This document shows positions 26,000 through 40,577 of a DNA stretch of 64,000 nt, piece after piece. The DNA is taken from the NCBI RefSeq assembly GCF_047495875.1, contig NC_092465.1, positions 9,349,160-9,413,159 on the forward strand, written 5' to 3'. Every line of letters starts with the position of its first letter. Position 1 is the stretch's first letter. The translations under genes and the position numbers were made by a program. The notes beneath the pieces were generated by a model. That model was not told the origin of the DNA and did no database searches. It saw nothing but the letters and a program-made list of their open reading frames with translations. This DNA is from Pithys albifrons albifrons (taxonomy: Eukaryota; Chordata; Aves; Passeriformes; Thamnophilidae).

Positions 26000-28900
26000 C
26001 CTGAATTTTGCAGCTGTTCATATTAATAAAGGATGTTACAAGTGCTTGTATGCATAGTGAATTTTATTAATAGTTTCCTATGGACACTAATGGCAGCACA
26101 GCATGGACTGACATGTTGGTGAAGGTGTTGGTGGGACTGTTTTAACATGAGTCCTTCTGGACTGAGATCCCTAGTTAAGGGGTTAGATGAAATCTCATCC
26201 AGAGAAGTCCTGCCCCTGTTTGTGTACAGCTGATTTCACATGCAGAAAGACAGCACTTGCCAAGGCAACATTGACACCATAAAGATTCTTCCCAAGGCAA
26301 TCAACTATAGCCTGGACTGTGCTGCAACAATAGAAATCTCACTTCTCATCTCCACAGCATTACAATAACTGTCTTTGATTTATAGATACCCATCTGTACG
26401 TCCAGGTCTTTCTTATCAGCTATAAAACAACCCTTAAACCCTTTACTTCATTTCTCTTTGGAGCAATGCAACTGATAGGTGACAAAAAGTTCCCTTTGTT
26501 TCAACACCTATTATAATCTCATACCTAAACCTCACCCTTTGGTTTTCTGCAGCCTCTGCCCATTGATAGGTGAGCACCTCCTTTACTTCAGAGCTTTGGG
26601 TCAAGCTCAAACTGTAGTTTGATAGCAAACTTCCTTGCTATACCTTTCCTTTCTGCTGATTAAGACTGTCACTATAAAAAACACCAAGTTCTGGTTCAGA
26701 GGTGGGTGCACGGTAACACCAGTTGAGGTGACATTTCAGCACTGGATCATTCTGGGCCACACTGAGGCCTCACAGCCCCCACCTGGCCATGGGGCATAGC
26801 CTTGGGATAAAGTGAGATTGAAAATCTATGAAGGTCATTCTTCTGGAGACCCTGATGTATTTTATTGACAAAACTTAAAAAAACTTGAGATTAGTAAGAA
26901 AATGCATGCAGTGCCATTTTGCAGATGGAGAAAAGCAAGAACGATCTCCCCTTCATGGGGGTCTCTGTCCCACAGGGCCCAAGGAACAGAGGACAGCCTT
27001 GCACCTCACCTGCAACACCAACTTCATCATGTCCCATTCAGTCCAGGAGCAGCAAGCCTGGCTCTTGAGGGGCAAAAGTGTCCTCAAAATCAGGCCGCCT
27101 GAGCACATCAGTTTGTCAGACTTGATTTCCAGAAAGGTATCTTCTTTGCCACCCAAAAGCTGCCTGCTACAGGGTTAATTCTACAATCCTGTATCCTGCA
27201 CTAAGGGACCCTGTGAGACAGCACCACCAAGCTTTAAGACCATACAAATACTGTAGCTTCAGATTTAAGAGAGTTAATCTACCTTTTTCCCACATCACCC
27301 TACTAGTTATTTGTTTATTCCTGGTCTTATGCTTGATGTAATACCCACCCTATCAATGCAAAGGTGACTGTGAAAATGTTATTTATTAGGCACTTTTTTT
27401 GTGTGCATTGATGCCCTTTTTAAATGTTATAATTTTAAGCATTTCTCTCCCTGTTTCCAATGAGGGACAGTGAATAAGAAAAGAAGTCTTGGCAACACTA
27501 GCAAAGGTTTCAATCATTTGAAACACAAATTATTTTGAGGCTCAAAAAAAGTTTAGTTCCTTGTTTGCCATTACCTTTGCTCCTTTCGTATTTCATGCTC
27601 CTGGTCAGAGTGGGCTGAATCAAAGCACAGGTGCCCCATATTCTGCAATACACTGGAAAGAGAATCCCCCTCAAAACTATCCATTGTGAATTTTTCAGTC
27701 TCCTCTTGTTGACCCATAAGATTAAAACAACTAAGATACCTGCATTTTATAAGGGTGAAATAAATTGGGTCCAGACCTCACAGTATTTTATAGTCCTCTA
27801 TGAGTGGCTTCAGTGTTTGTTAGTCCTTCAGATTTTAGCTTTGTGTGTGTTACAAACCCCATCTTCTGGCAGTTTATCAGGTGCCTCCAGTATTGGTTTC
27901 AAAATAGATATTAAATACTGCTCTCTCACCTTGTAGCTGCAGTCATTTCCAAATGTATTGAACAGCTTTTCTGCTCTTCAGCTGTCAAAGATTATACACT
28001 GAGAATAAATTACTCACCTGGGTGCACTGTTCGTAGGCAAGCCCAGGCAGTGACAGTACCAGTAGTCCCTGTGTTTAAAAGCATGTAAAACACTTTCTCA
28101 TCTTCTGTGCTTTACATTGTGGCTCCTTTACATCCTCTGCACAAACGAGGATGCTGGCAAAAATGTCCTGAAGTATTGTAGTGTCAGCCCATTCCTTCAC
28201 CTTTCATACTGTGGATGAAACCTCTGGCAGAGGAACAAGAGCTCTGTAGGAGTGGGGCACTACAGAGGGCACCTGGCTGCCACCTCAGGTGGAGAAATTG
28301 CCCCCATTTCATTTCCCTAAGCTCTTGGTGGCCACCGGGCTTTGTGTCCTCTCCTGTTTTCGTCCGAAATCTCACAGAAAACAATCCACAAATTTTGAGT
28401 GATCTTTCACCAATCAGTAGAACTTGAATTCTTATTTCTCTTTCCCCCCGCCCCCCTCCCTGCACCAAGAAAAATAATGTGCTTACTAAGTTAATGTTTC
28501 CAGCACCAGACAGCTTTCCGAAGTTTCCCTTTATTTTAATTTTCCCTTTTGTAATTTCCCATCACAAGACCCACATTGTCCACTGCATCAGTGTATCGTG
28601 CTGTCCTTCAATGACAATATATTTCCTCTGAATTGCTGAATTCCACAAGACTATTCATAAACCAAGCACCAAACTAGAAACCAGGCCAGAGGTTGTTTTA
28701 TTGATAACTTTCCATTCCACAATCCACACTTCCTAGGACATTTCCCTACAAATGATCACAAATAGTGAATTTTGCCCTAACATTGAAAACAATGTCCAGA
28801 GTTAAAATTTGGCTGGGACTGAAGCAACAACAGTTCATAAATACTGTATCCGTTTGTTGAGGATCAAAAATTTTATCCAAATTAACATAAACAGTCACAA

Positions 28901-31900
28901 AACACCTCAGATATCTTTAACTATCAAAATTTTAGGGTCCAGGTCTGCAAGAGCTTTTCCGTAGAGAACAGAAAGAGATACTTACAACAAAAGGAACTCA
29001 CATCTTCCTCATCCTCATAGGATGAAACACTCTTTCAAGACACTAATTTCTCTCCTTTGATAAGAGGCAGGTCTCAGAAGACAAGTTTAGGTATACCCCT
29101 AACTTTTAGCTACAGTCAATATCTTGTTATGGACAACTGACAAATAATCCATAATTCAAATATGATTCCAGAAACAATTTGTCTAACCATTTTGACAGAA
29201 TGAATTTGAGGGGGTAAAAAAATCTTCTTGCAGGCAAACAGCAAGCATAAAAGATTACTACATTCCTTTAATTAAAATCAGTGTAGATACTGATTTGATC
29301 TTGTCAATATTAAGTACTTTCGTGAAGCAGAAGTAGTTTAAATCAAAACTTACATATAATAAATACAGGGACAGGCCTCTCTGTGTGTATGATGCCTTCA
29401 TTATGGCTAAATAAAAATCTGATTTATTCATCTTTTAGTAGTAAGAATTGGAGAACTGTTGCCTTCTTTTTATTTTAATGCATCCTAAAAGTCAAGAAAC
29501 AGGTTTTTTATTCTTCTGTGTTGTTTTACTTTCTGGATATTTCATGAGTACTTTGAACATTCTTGATTCTGCTTGATACATGAGACAACATCCCAGGGTA
29601 AAAGTGGGAGAGATGTCACATGCTCATTTACTCGTGTTCTTTCCTGTAACAGTTGTGAACCTCCATTACTTTATTATCTGCAGCAGATCAGAAGGAGAAC
29701 AGACTGTTTGACATGATGTGCTACATCCTCCCTGAAAGATCAGGCATAGCAATAAGGACACTCCTTTTCTTCAGACAAAGTTTACTTATTGTACATGTTC
29801 CCTATATTTCTTGAGTACAGAAACTCTTTTTTCCAGGTCTCTCATGTCAACACTGATCAGTGGTAACTTAGCTTCTTGGAGAAGGATAAAAACACTTTCA
29901 GGGAAAGAAATGCCAGTATTAGTGGATAGTTTGCACTTTTTTAGTCCTTACCTTTGCAGCTCAGCCTAGACAGATATGCAGTATTTCATTGCTGTCATAC
30001 AAATGCCTTAACTTGTCTTAAATTTAGAGCAAAGAGACCCATTCAAGGTTCGTGGCTTAAGCATTCAGTATCAGTTTGTTCTGGTCAGTGTCAATACTGC
30101 AGATGTAAGGAGAAGAATCCCTTGAAATACAGATTGTCCCAAGAGATATCTCAAAAATAGATGCTGCCATTTTTATTAGCAAAGTACAGATGAAAAGGAG
30201 GGAAAAATAAGTTTAGAAAAATCACTCAGCTCATCAAATGCTATTGAGAAATTTGCTAAAAGAGTTCTAAGCTTAAATTACGGAGCAGAGTTTAAGATAT
30301 TTTGAAATCTTACATGGCAGAACAATTTCTCTTTCCCACACTAATGGCTGTCTCTGTCTGTCAGCTCAGAGTTCAATCACGTATTCACAATAAAGTATGG
30401 GTCAAGTTCTCAGATGTCTGTGTCTTATAGTCTTATTCTTGGCTGACAAGTGCTACATCTAAATCAGTGTGTGGCATTAAGTTATAGCCTGAAAGCAGAC
30501 TGCAGTGCTAAGACCAGTTCAGGTGATGAATGTTTCTTGTTCCCCCAAGCCTTCAACCTTGCTCAGGCCACTGATACTCAAAGTCACAATTTCCAACATC
30601 TCTTATCAAATTGTATTTCTACAAGGGAAAGCATAGCTCAATAGTTACACTGTAAGGGACTTATTTAGGCAAGTTCCTATCATCTGGCCGGAGTCAAAAG
30701 ATTACACACCAGTAACAGAAATTTATTCAGAACAAAGATATAATAAAACCATCTTGCTTCATATAATTATAATTCCTGTATTCAGAGACAGCTGTCCATC
30801 AGATATATTGTATTAGCTAGCTTTGATTTCTATAATGAGTATATTTATAAGGATGAAAAGTGGCATATAAAGAAGTTATGAATAGGTTATTATGTGTGCA
30901 CAACCAACATTTCGGATCTTCTAAGTCTCGCAGAGAAACCAAAGTCTGAATGGATACAGACACTGAAATAACTCCCAAAATATGATCCATGAAGACCTAT
31001 TTCATAATACATGGCATCAGCACTACCCGTTGTTTTGTTTCACAGGCATGAAATCATTCCATTTATGTAAACAAGAAATCTAAAGGGGGTTGACAAAAAA
31101 AATTGTAAATAAGACTGCCAAGTTTTGATTTCTCTTTGATATTAAATTGATGTGGTATAAAAGGATCCTTCTTCATATAAGAGAACTGGTACTGCTGTCC
31201 TTCTTTCCTACATACAAGAGCATTTAGGCTATGCTAGATGAAATACAGTGAATTCAGAGAGTTGCAAGAAAGGACAGTTGATTCTTCCAGCAGAAATGGT
31301 GTGAAGTGATGGAAATGTGAGACCAAAGTAAAAGCCACTGAAATAACTGTTTATGAAAACTTAGAGAAAGTAATAACAGGAAATGATGCAGTGAAATGTT
31401 ACAGAGCAAAGTAAAAGGAAGCAAGCACTGTCTCAGCAGGTCTGGATTTATGACATGGGAAACAATTTTCCATAAGTCTAACACATAGATGTAGAAGTCA
31501 CTATAAAGTCTGTTGACTAGTTAACTCCAGTTAACAGGTTTAAAGCATGAAGGGAGATAGCTGCTTTTGAAAATGTTTCCCCTGTAATGGGACAGCCTCA
31601 GGACTACACCCACTGATATCTGTAACTCTACCGTTCCTCCGCAAAGGTTTCACAGCACTGCCTTCTGCAAAAATAAGCTGTCCATCCCACTGTCCCCCAG
31701 GTCTTCAAGCCATGCCCAGACCACCTCTGTCACACTGGTAGATTGGGAGACTTCAGACAACTGAAGGCAGATGCTTTAAGATCTAGTGGAAAATTAACTC
31801 CCATGCCAACATTTCCAGGTAAGTTGTGTCCTGTTACCCAATTGTACCTCATTAAAGCAGTTTGACCAAATACTTCAGGTTTCCTCAGCTGCCATACGAA

Positions 31901-34900
31901 AGACCAGATCTCTTCTGTGGCTGAAGAGTGGACCACACACCACCATCCTTCAGCATTTCAAATTGCACAGCTAACAGCCAATGCAGTACTTTCTTCAGGA
32001 AATGCTAACAGCTAGGCCAGCACACACTCTTCACAAACCCTGAATAAATAAAAGAGTGATCTTCATAAAAAATCTGGTTTTAGGGGGACAAGTATATGAG
32101 GAATCAAGGCAAGGTCTGATGAAAGACAGGTCATATAGGCAAAGGGAAAGGACGCAGCATGCTTAGCATGCACAAGTAACAAGAACAGCTGGATAGTGCA
32201 AAAGACTGAAAGCTCTTTAGTGTTCCCTAGATAGTCCCACCTAAGCAAGAAAACAGACAAGGTAAAAGTCCTCAGTTGAACTGTAAAACTGGCCATCCTG
32301 AGTCTACCCTCACAAGTCCATCAACCTTCCCTTCTACCTGTGTCTACATATCCAGCATCACACTTTGCTTCCATGAGCTGATCATGTTCACTATGGCAAA
32401 AACTGAGGGTAGGATGTCCTGTCTGATGCTTAGAACTCAGAACAGTCTTCAGCCTTGCTGGCCAAAAATGCCATGTTGACCGAAGAAGAGTTCAGCATAC
32501 AAGAACAGCTCAGTGTCACCACTCAAGTTCACCTACTGCCTAGCTGCCAGGTTAAACTGTCAGTGTCAGTAAGAAACCAGGCAGAGCCAAAAGTTACCCA
32601 ATTATTTTGCTACAACCTTCTCAAAAGTCTTCCTTAAAGCTGAGAGTTTTCAAGGAGTCAAGAAAAGTTAGTTAGACTTTAACAACTGCTTTTTTTCAAA
32701 GAAGAATTTAAGTTGCTGGCAAGTTTTGGGTCCTGCATGATACCTGCATATTGCTCAGGAGAGTCGCAGTCTCAGTGTCCCAATATTGCCTGACCTCCTG
32801 CAATACCTTTGGTCTGAGGTGGCAGTAAAGATTGCATTTGATCATCAAGAACTTATTCCACCTCCAGAAAGAAAGTAAAAACCAGTGTGGTGCTGAATGA
32901 TCCTGTCAGGACAGTAATTGGAAAAATCCCCACAGTCAGAAAAGCTCAACTGTCACCCTGTGGGAAGAGCCTTGATGAGCCAGGTTGTTTACTGCTCACA
33001 ACCGTTGAGCTATTCACGACTTCACTGACACTGTGGTGAAGGGCACGGCAGCCACTCTTGGCCTCATTCCTAAGCACAACAAACATATTGTTTCCAGAGC
33101 CCTTTGTGCTACTATCACTCCAATTAGGAGCTAGAGTGCCTTCACAAATGTTCTGTCCTCCCACTTTGTCAGCCAGAGATGATCGGAATACCATAAAAAT
33201 CTTTGAGAAGGGGAAAATCACAGAAGAGAGCATTTAGGGATCATAATGGCAATGAGTGGCAAGAACAGATGATTACAGAACTTCATAAATTTTAATCAAA
33301 ATATCAAAAGAGTGTACTGTCAGGGAAATGATATCCTTCTCCTAATGGGACAACAAACTAAAGCAGTAGCTTTATAATATCCTTTGATGCCCTCGGATAG
33401 CAGGACCCCTGGAGCTGACTGTTGTGTCACACAATAGCTCATTAGTATTGAAATTCCTAATTCCGTTTATTGGATCTGAGTTTTGGCTTCTAAGATCTGA
33501 CCTCTAAAGAGCCAGAAACTTCAGACTGCTTTTTGCTACACACTTCCTCACTTTGGGCATTTAACTCCATACTTTTACCAATACCACGTGCCTTTGCCAC
33601 AGGGAAGGGAAAGGAATAACCTGTTATCTCTTAGCAAGATACTCTTAGTATTGCTCAGGCAAAGACCTCTTCCACTAAATCATCCTTCACATTGCTGTTC
33701 TTCTGTAACTGTGGGAAAATACACTTATATTAGAGCTGAAAATTAAAGACAGGAGGATAGAGGTTACATCTTCTACTTCTGGCCATGCATTTTATTCAAA
33801 ATGGAATTTTGTAACACACTCTTCAAGTGCCTGCCTAGAAACAAGTATCAGCACAAGCCCACCAGTCCAACCGGCCACTCAATTCTTTCACACTGTTTAT
33901 TTTTGGCTCACATTTCTCAATCTACTGTCCCATAGAAACTCACATAGGAAACCACTGACTTCAAAAAGTAAAAAATGGTATTAATTCACCTTTCTCTCTC
34001 TTTTTTTTTTCACATATAAGCCCTTAGTCCTCAGACAATGAAGGAATAAGGAACCAGATTTAAATGTCCCTTAAAACCAGGACAAAGTATTACATTTGGA
34101 AGAGAAGTTGGGAAAGGGAAGAGTTAACTGGGTTTATAATTGTTTCCAGAGAGCAATTATTCAGTCCCTAAAAATGCTGGTAGAAGAACAAAATGGAAAA
34201 TTAACATGGTCCCAGCAGACAAATGATTAATATTTAGGGAAGGACTATAGCAGGGGTTGATCCAAAAGAAATGGAAAAGAGCATTTTAATGAGATTGGTA
34301 TTCAGACTGTACAAACTCATTAGATTTGGGGTTTACCATCTCATAAAAAGTGAAGGATGTTTTGAAGATGGGGGTTTGTGTTTGCATTCACTTTATCATT
34401 GGTGTTTGTGAGCACACCCAAGCAGCAGCAGTGCTGGCAGCCTCGTGACACCAAAGCAGAAACACAACCTGGAGCAAGAGCCAGGCAAATAACCAAGAAC
34501 CAAACATGCAACCGATTATTGCTGCCAGAGAATTTTTATGGAGAATGCTGTTTTTCTTTAATTTTCCTTTCTCTCTGCAGCTTTCCTTAGAGCAATATCT
34601 GTGAATAATCTCTGCTCTCCAGCTGATTAGGGTGCAGCTCCCACAGCATAGCTAATATTGGCACAGTGACATTTTGGCTGTTTTCAGTGGACATGAGCAG
34701 GTGCAAAGCGGGGCCCGTGGGAGCAGCACTGTCTCCATCCCTGCAAGAAGGACACAGAGGTGCCGTGGAGAGTCCCTGCCTGCCGATACTACTGCCTGCC
34801 TTCGGCCAGGACCAATGGCTCCAGCCTGCACCATGTACATTGGCTTTCATGTTTAATAAAGTTGTGGACTCTTCACTGCACCACAACACATTTCCCAGTT

Positions 34901-37900
34901 TTATTTCCCAAGGGTTCGTAGCAATGGTAACACACAGTAGTTATAATGTGTCATAAAATAAATATTAGCAAAAACACACGGGAATCTCCCCCAGTTTGGA
35001 ATTTGTTCGGCATCAGGCAACCCCTTACATGCGCCTCCAAAAGCCAAAGTTCTCTGCTGCTGGAGGAGGTTTGTTTGTTTGCCTTAGTTTTGCTTTTGCT
35101 CCAGTACACCTGCACTTATGCCACTGTCACAGCTAATAAAAGTAAGCACTGGTACAGCACTACCTTGCACCTCGCCCTAATCACATTGCTCTTAAAATTA
35201 AGTCTGTCAGCACTTCAGCTGTAAACCCGTATTGCAAAAGCTTAATAACTCCACTGTGAACAAAAGAAAATTACTTCTAGACTCAAACCTGGTGTGCAAG
35301 ACCTCTGCCTATGGGGCCACATTTTATTTGTTGCAGGGAATATAAACAGTGCACCCAAAATAGTTAAATAGACCAAACACAAAAACACAATGCATGTGTG
35401 CATGCACATGCACACTGGTATACATGTGCATACATGTGTAAGTAAACTCATGTGATATATTTTACTTGCCCTGCTGCTTACATAGAGAGGACATAAAATC
35501 ACTGGAACTTCTGATTCCTACCCATCAATTTCCTCAGTTTTAGGCAAACCTTAGTCTCTACTTCTTTTTTGAGTGTTTTTTCCATTCCCAAAGAATAATA
35601 AATTTGCACTCAACCACCACACAATATGGTGGCCTGATGCTGAGGCAGCCAAGGTAAAACTCCATCCTAGAGCAGCAGCCATTGTTTTATGTATCAAAAT
35701 GTCCCAGCTGAAGCTGAGTCTTAATAATGTCTTCCAGGAAAGCCCCAGGGCAGAGCCTTTCTCTGCCACAGATTTCTTGTACTACTTTGAGCAAATCATT
35801 TAGCTCTCCTATTCCTCAACTCCATTGCTGAAAAATGAGAATAATTAAATTACTCTACTTCATCAAACAACTGTAATGATAAATACACCAGAAACTGCTC
35901 TGAAATGCCTGTGATGAAGAATACCTGCTGGACAGAGAGATACAGAGCTAGAAAGGGAAGCCTTATACCACTCTAAATTCCTAGCATTTTAAAATCCAGA
36001 AGTGCTGTTCTGAAGCAGTTTTAAAGTTTGTTTTCCTAAAGATACAGTGACCAAAGAGATTTTTCTATATAAACACTAAATTTTTCTTTTCTATTTTCTG
36101 CATTCTTTTTTATTTTCTGTTAAAAAATTATATAGACTGTATTTGTGATATGATATACAGCTTTGACATTGCAATTTGGGGTGGCCATACTGGAGTTAAT
36201 GGGACTTCTATGATGGCGCTGAACATCACCATTGAAGATGTTTTACTCTGTCAGGTCAGGATTACCCCTCCTTAAAGCCTGCGCTCCTGACTCAGATGCT
36301 GTCATATAAAATTTGTTCACCCTCACCAGGTGGGGCAGGAAATAACTCCCTGAGGCTCGTGGCACCCCATCATCAAGCTGTCCCCCTTCGTCCTCATCCT
36401 TACCTCACCAGGGAGGCTCTGGTCCCAGAGTACGACGAAGGGGAGGCATCATGCAAAGGCTCTGAGGCGCAGACCTGGAAGTTCCCACTGTCCCTTAGAT
36501 GGCCCATGCACCAGCAGATGAACCCTCAGTGGCCACGGCTATAAGAGTGAAGCTGTAGCTGCAAGAGAACCTGGGAAAATTTTGGGCACTGCCAGAGGGA
36601 GAGGATTTCTCTGCAGAACAGGCAGGTGAAGTTAGTAGCACTGCAGCTGATGACATGGACAAAGAGAAGGAAAATGGCCAGTGCTGGATTAAAAAGAAAT
36701 TAAACACAGCACCAAGACAACTCATGGTGTAATTGTGCTCACGGGAGTGACCATCACAAGGAACTGAGCTGTCCTAGCTGTCAGCAGTCACTAGCTCAGA
36801 TTTTAGCCATGAAACCCTCCACACTTTCACTTTCCCTTTGCCTTGCCTCCTTTCTCGGGAGGTCTCCAGCTAAGTTCTGAGCCTAGGGAAAGCTCACAGC
36901 ATCTTCCCTTGGCTCTGTACAACCCTACCTCCCTCTATCATCAGTTCCCTGTGGGACTCCATGCAAAAAACAATAATGTCAGGGTCAGCCAAAAACAGTT
37001 CCCACGGCTGTCTTTGCTCCATTTCGGTTGGGGATGGCCACAGCAGAGCTGCACAGTCCAGTGGTGCCCATGGAATGACATACCTGTATTTGCCGTGCTG
37101 GTCATGTCCAGGGCACCAGCTGGGAAAGCCTGGGGCGCCAGGACAGGGTCTTCCAGGAGCTGGCTCCTGTGAGTCCTCCACCCATCAATCTTAGAGTATG
37201 CCGTCATGGATAAACAGCAGCTGTTGCAGCAAGCTCATCAGATAACAGGCACATATATTAAAGTACCTTTAGCACACTTACTAAAACATATATTTAGCTA
37301 GGGAAAATAATCTCGCTCTGCCTATAAAAGTCAAAGTTTGCCTTTATAAATAACTCTTGGAATCCTGCACGCATCTCAGGAAATGGCGATGATGTGCATG
37401 CTCAGCCTTCTGCCCTGAAAAGATCTCTGAATAAAATATAAACACACTGAAATATAAAGAACACTTTGGTGAAGATAATGAAATCTAGTGAAGCCAGTAA
37501 TTTACTCTGTAAATCATATAGCTACTTCTTCCTTGCAGTTGCCTGCCCTGATTTACATCATGAACCTTCTTTCTGAGCTTCTCCCCACCTTATTGGAAAC
37601 ATGAGAGCACTGACTAGAGCATCTGTGTGTCTTTGTGGCTGGTAAAAAGCCATTTATTTACACTGGTGAAATGTCCTGCTCTAAATATGCCACGTTAGCT
37701 TGATACACTTGTCATTTTTCCAGTCCTCTCACATCTTCCTGAGAAGGGAAGGAAAGGCAGATAACCAATAATACCTGTGTTGCACCCATTCTTGTCACAG
37801 CAGCTGGGAATGGGTGCACACAGAATGAGTGCTATGTTGATACTGGGAGCTGTACATGGCACCCTGAGTCTCTCTAGTCTCCCCACTGACCCCACAGTCT

Positions 37901-38329
37901 CCAGCATCATGTGGCCCTTTCCCATTTTATTCATGGCATAAGTCCTCTTCTCATTAGCATGCAAAGACTTTGAAATTTCGAGTTTTCTGATACTGCACAG
38001 AACACCTTGAGAATGGGCTGGAAATAATTGGGTGGTATTGCCTCAATAATGCTGCCGTGTACACTTGAGTGTATGGAAACTCAAAGTAGCACTGAACACT
38101 CAGGGGCAAGAAACCAGCCCTGCCGAGCTGCTGCACAGGACTCAGCTCCAGCCTCATTCCTTATTCACATCTCTCCTTTAAGTCTAACCACTCGGAGGTG
38201 AGGCTGTGTCTCTATGAATTCGAGTGGATTTGTCTCCCCATGTATGCGTGTACATTAGGGAGGTGTATTATGCATACGTACTGCTCTGCCTGGCTCTACG
38301 CAGAAATAGAGACTGCAGATAAAAAATTA
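26000..38329. other. Gene-free desert segment
   Basis: No gene supported. Open frames up to about 109 codons occur on both strands, overlap one another and lack domains. An alternating CATGTGCATGCACATGCACA-like tract near 35390-35440 is low-complexity and Z-DNA prone. A slightly GC-richer part, 36250-37200, shows no exon structure I can support. Confidence 0.7.
34855..34860 (+). terminator. Isolated plus-strand AATAAA with GT-rich downstream
   Basis: AATAAAGTTGTGG follows a locally GC-richer 170-base stretch. It could be the 3' end of an unannotated transcript, but no upstream gene is recognisable. Confidence 0.2.
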
Positions 38330-38650
38330 TATCTAGATGAGTCTTTATGATGTGTGTTCCTTCAGTATTAAGATCTCTTCAGGGTTTGTGTATCCAGTAA
38401 TATTGCTCTCATTTTAAATTCTTCTAGTAATAATTTTCAGAGAAAATTCTTTGTGACAACTGCTGTTGATTTAAAACTAATGTTTAGCCAGTAATGGGTA
38501 ATTGTATTAGACTAAAAAAGCTGCTGTAAAGTCGACCCCAGTCTGATTTTTAATTTACTGCATCATCAGCTACTTTTATGATACTATTTAATCTACTGAA
38601 ATAAAACTATTGCTCTATGAATATCTCTAACATTCAAGAAAAACTGTTTT
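38330..38650. promoter_or_regulatory. Candidate distal conserved element, homeodomain-word rich
   Basis: AT-rich but complex sequence with many TAAT cores, including TAATGGGTAATTG (38492-38504). There is no simple repeat and no open frame. One of the better enhancer-like textures in the left 47 kb. Confidence 0.33.
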
Positions 38651-39519
38651 TAGCTCTTCTGGTCTTGGGGCTGAGGAGTTGTTAATTATTATATGAATAA
38701 TTCCTGTGAATACATTTATTTATATTTCTTTTAACTGCCACAATACTCAGAGAAGTAGCATGTTATATTTCACTATGAGCTCACTTTTAACCCTTAAACA
38801 AAGAGAGGGAAAATGCCCATCATGACTTTGCAAGCATACCACATATCGAGTTCATGAAATGCATTTTGCATTTCCGTGGGAGTAGCAGGGCTGGGGGCAG
38901 AAGCCAAAAAATTCCCTTTATTTTTTTTCCGTAAGAACCTGCGTCTCACTCAGCTGGGATGGTCATGCTCGGAGCTGCACAGTGAACAGCAACTGCAAGA
39001 CTGCAAGAGTAATCAGGGCTGCTCTCGGCAGGACCCTGGTTTGTATTTCCAGGACCCTTTCTCACAGGGGGCTGATCCTGCTCTCGCCTCCCTGAAGCTG
39101 CACTCCTGACAAATACAACCCTGGTACAGCAGCAGGTTTGTCTCCTCCAGTATTAAGAACTCATCCCCAGAGGGCCTGTTTCAACCTTTGCCCAGCACTG
39201 CTAGAAAGAACCCCACTGAATCAAGAAGGTCCCCATAGCCTCCACATGGGTAGAGAAGAGGCTTGTGAGCTGCCTTTCTATAAATCCTAAAAAAACAAGG
39301 TAACAGAGAGGCATTTTTATGGTTTTCTTGCTGACAAAATAACGGACATCAAGATCATGAAAAATAGTTTTCTGTCTATACCCAGCAGCAGTGACCTTCT
39401 CAAAACAATATACCACCAGATTAAAATAGCATCAAATATATTCTACTTCTTTTCAGGTGAAAAAGAAATCTTCATTAGAAAAAAAATCTATCACAACAAA
39501 TAATCTGCACTGGGAAAAA

Positions 39520-39980
39520 AGAAGTTGTTGTTTTTATTTGTTACTCTTTTTAATAAACAGCAGGCTCTTATAACAATTACCTGGGAGATAAATGGGTCTG
39601 TTGGAAGGAAAAAGACTAAGGGTGTAACCAAAAATGTGTATCTGTGGCATGTGTGTTGCTGATTTTTAACGTTACCAGTGTATTTATATTGTACCTTTAG
39701 GTTTATTTACCCTGATAAATACTTGATTACTTGCCTGCGACAACTTGGGGAGAAGGCTGTTGTCAAATCTATTCTAATATGATCAAGTAATGGTTACAAG
39801 ATAAAGTAAGGTAAAACAAATAATCCTTAATGCTGTGCAACCACATATTATTTTATCCAGACAACTTCTGTTATCTCCTTATGGTCGAATGCCTATTCCC
39901 TAGAAAGAGAGAAGAAGTCTCTTTTTACCTCAGTAATTAGCTTGTTTGTAAGCTCCCACAAATTCTCCCTATCATAAATT
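39520..39980. promoter_or_regulatory. Candidate distal conserved element
   Basis: Non-repetitive AT-rich block with ACAATTACC, GATAAATAC, TGATCAAGTAATGG and TAATTAGC words. It is followed by a TTAATTAA-rich low-complexity stretch at 40015-40060. Function is inferred from word density. Confidence 0.25.
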
Positions 39981-40515
39981 TTGCATTGCTTCATGCACAA
40001 TAATGCACATAAAATTAAATAAACAATTTAATTAATTTAATTAAAATTAAATATTAAACATATTGTGCATAAGAAGCCCATGTCTGTGATTTAATTGGGC
40101 AGGAGTACCCAAAGCAGTTTGGGTAACAGTGAAAAATAATTAAAAACAACAAGTACGGTAGCCTCTGGGTATGAAGAGTAGTTGGGAGCTTTCTCCTGAG
40201 AAAGGTTTATTTAATTAAAACTAAACTAATCTTTGGAAAACACTTGATAAGCATTTCATAATACAAATCATAATCCAAAAATGAAGCTTCTACATGATAC
40301 TGGAAAATAATATTAAATAATTCAATTCTGCCATGAGCTACTTTCCCAGCACGCACAGAATAATTCAGTAGACAGCATGTTCACCACCTTTAAATTTTCA
40401 GTAACATTTAGTTCATCTAGATAAATATTAGCAAATTATATGAAGGCATAATGGATCCGTAAGTGATAAGGCTGAGAATTAATGCTTTATTTATACTGTT
40501 TATTGCTTCTTGTAG

Positions 40516-40577
40516 ATATTACGCCAGACAAGAAAAGCACAGCTAACTTACAGGGCAAGCTGTGACTGCATTGGCAG
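40516..40577 (+). other. Possible non-coding RNA exon bounded by good splice signals
   Basis: A pyrimidine-rich run ending CTTCTTGTAG (40515) precedes 62 bases that end GGCAG before GTGAGC (40578). Both sites fit the vertebrate consensus. There is no coding potential in context. It could be a small exon of a long non-coding RNA in the EN1 desert, or chance. Confidence 0.2.

Noticed and set aside
36250..37207. Possible coding exons in a GC-richer desert segment
   Set aside because: Overlapping frames of 80-110 codons on both strands show no domain or consistent splice sites.
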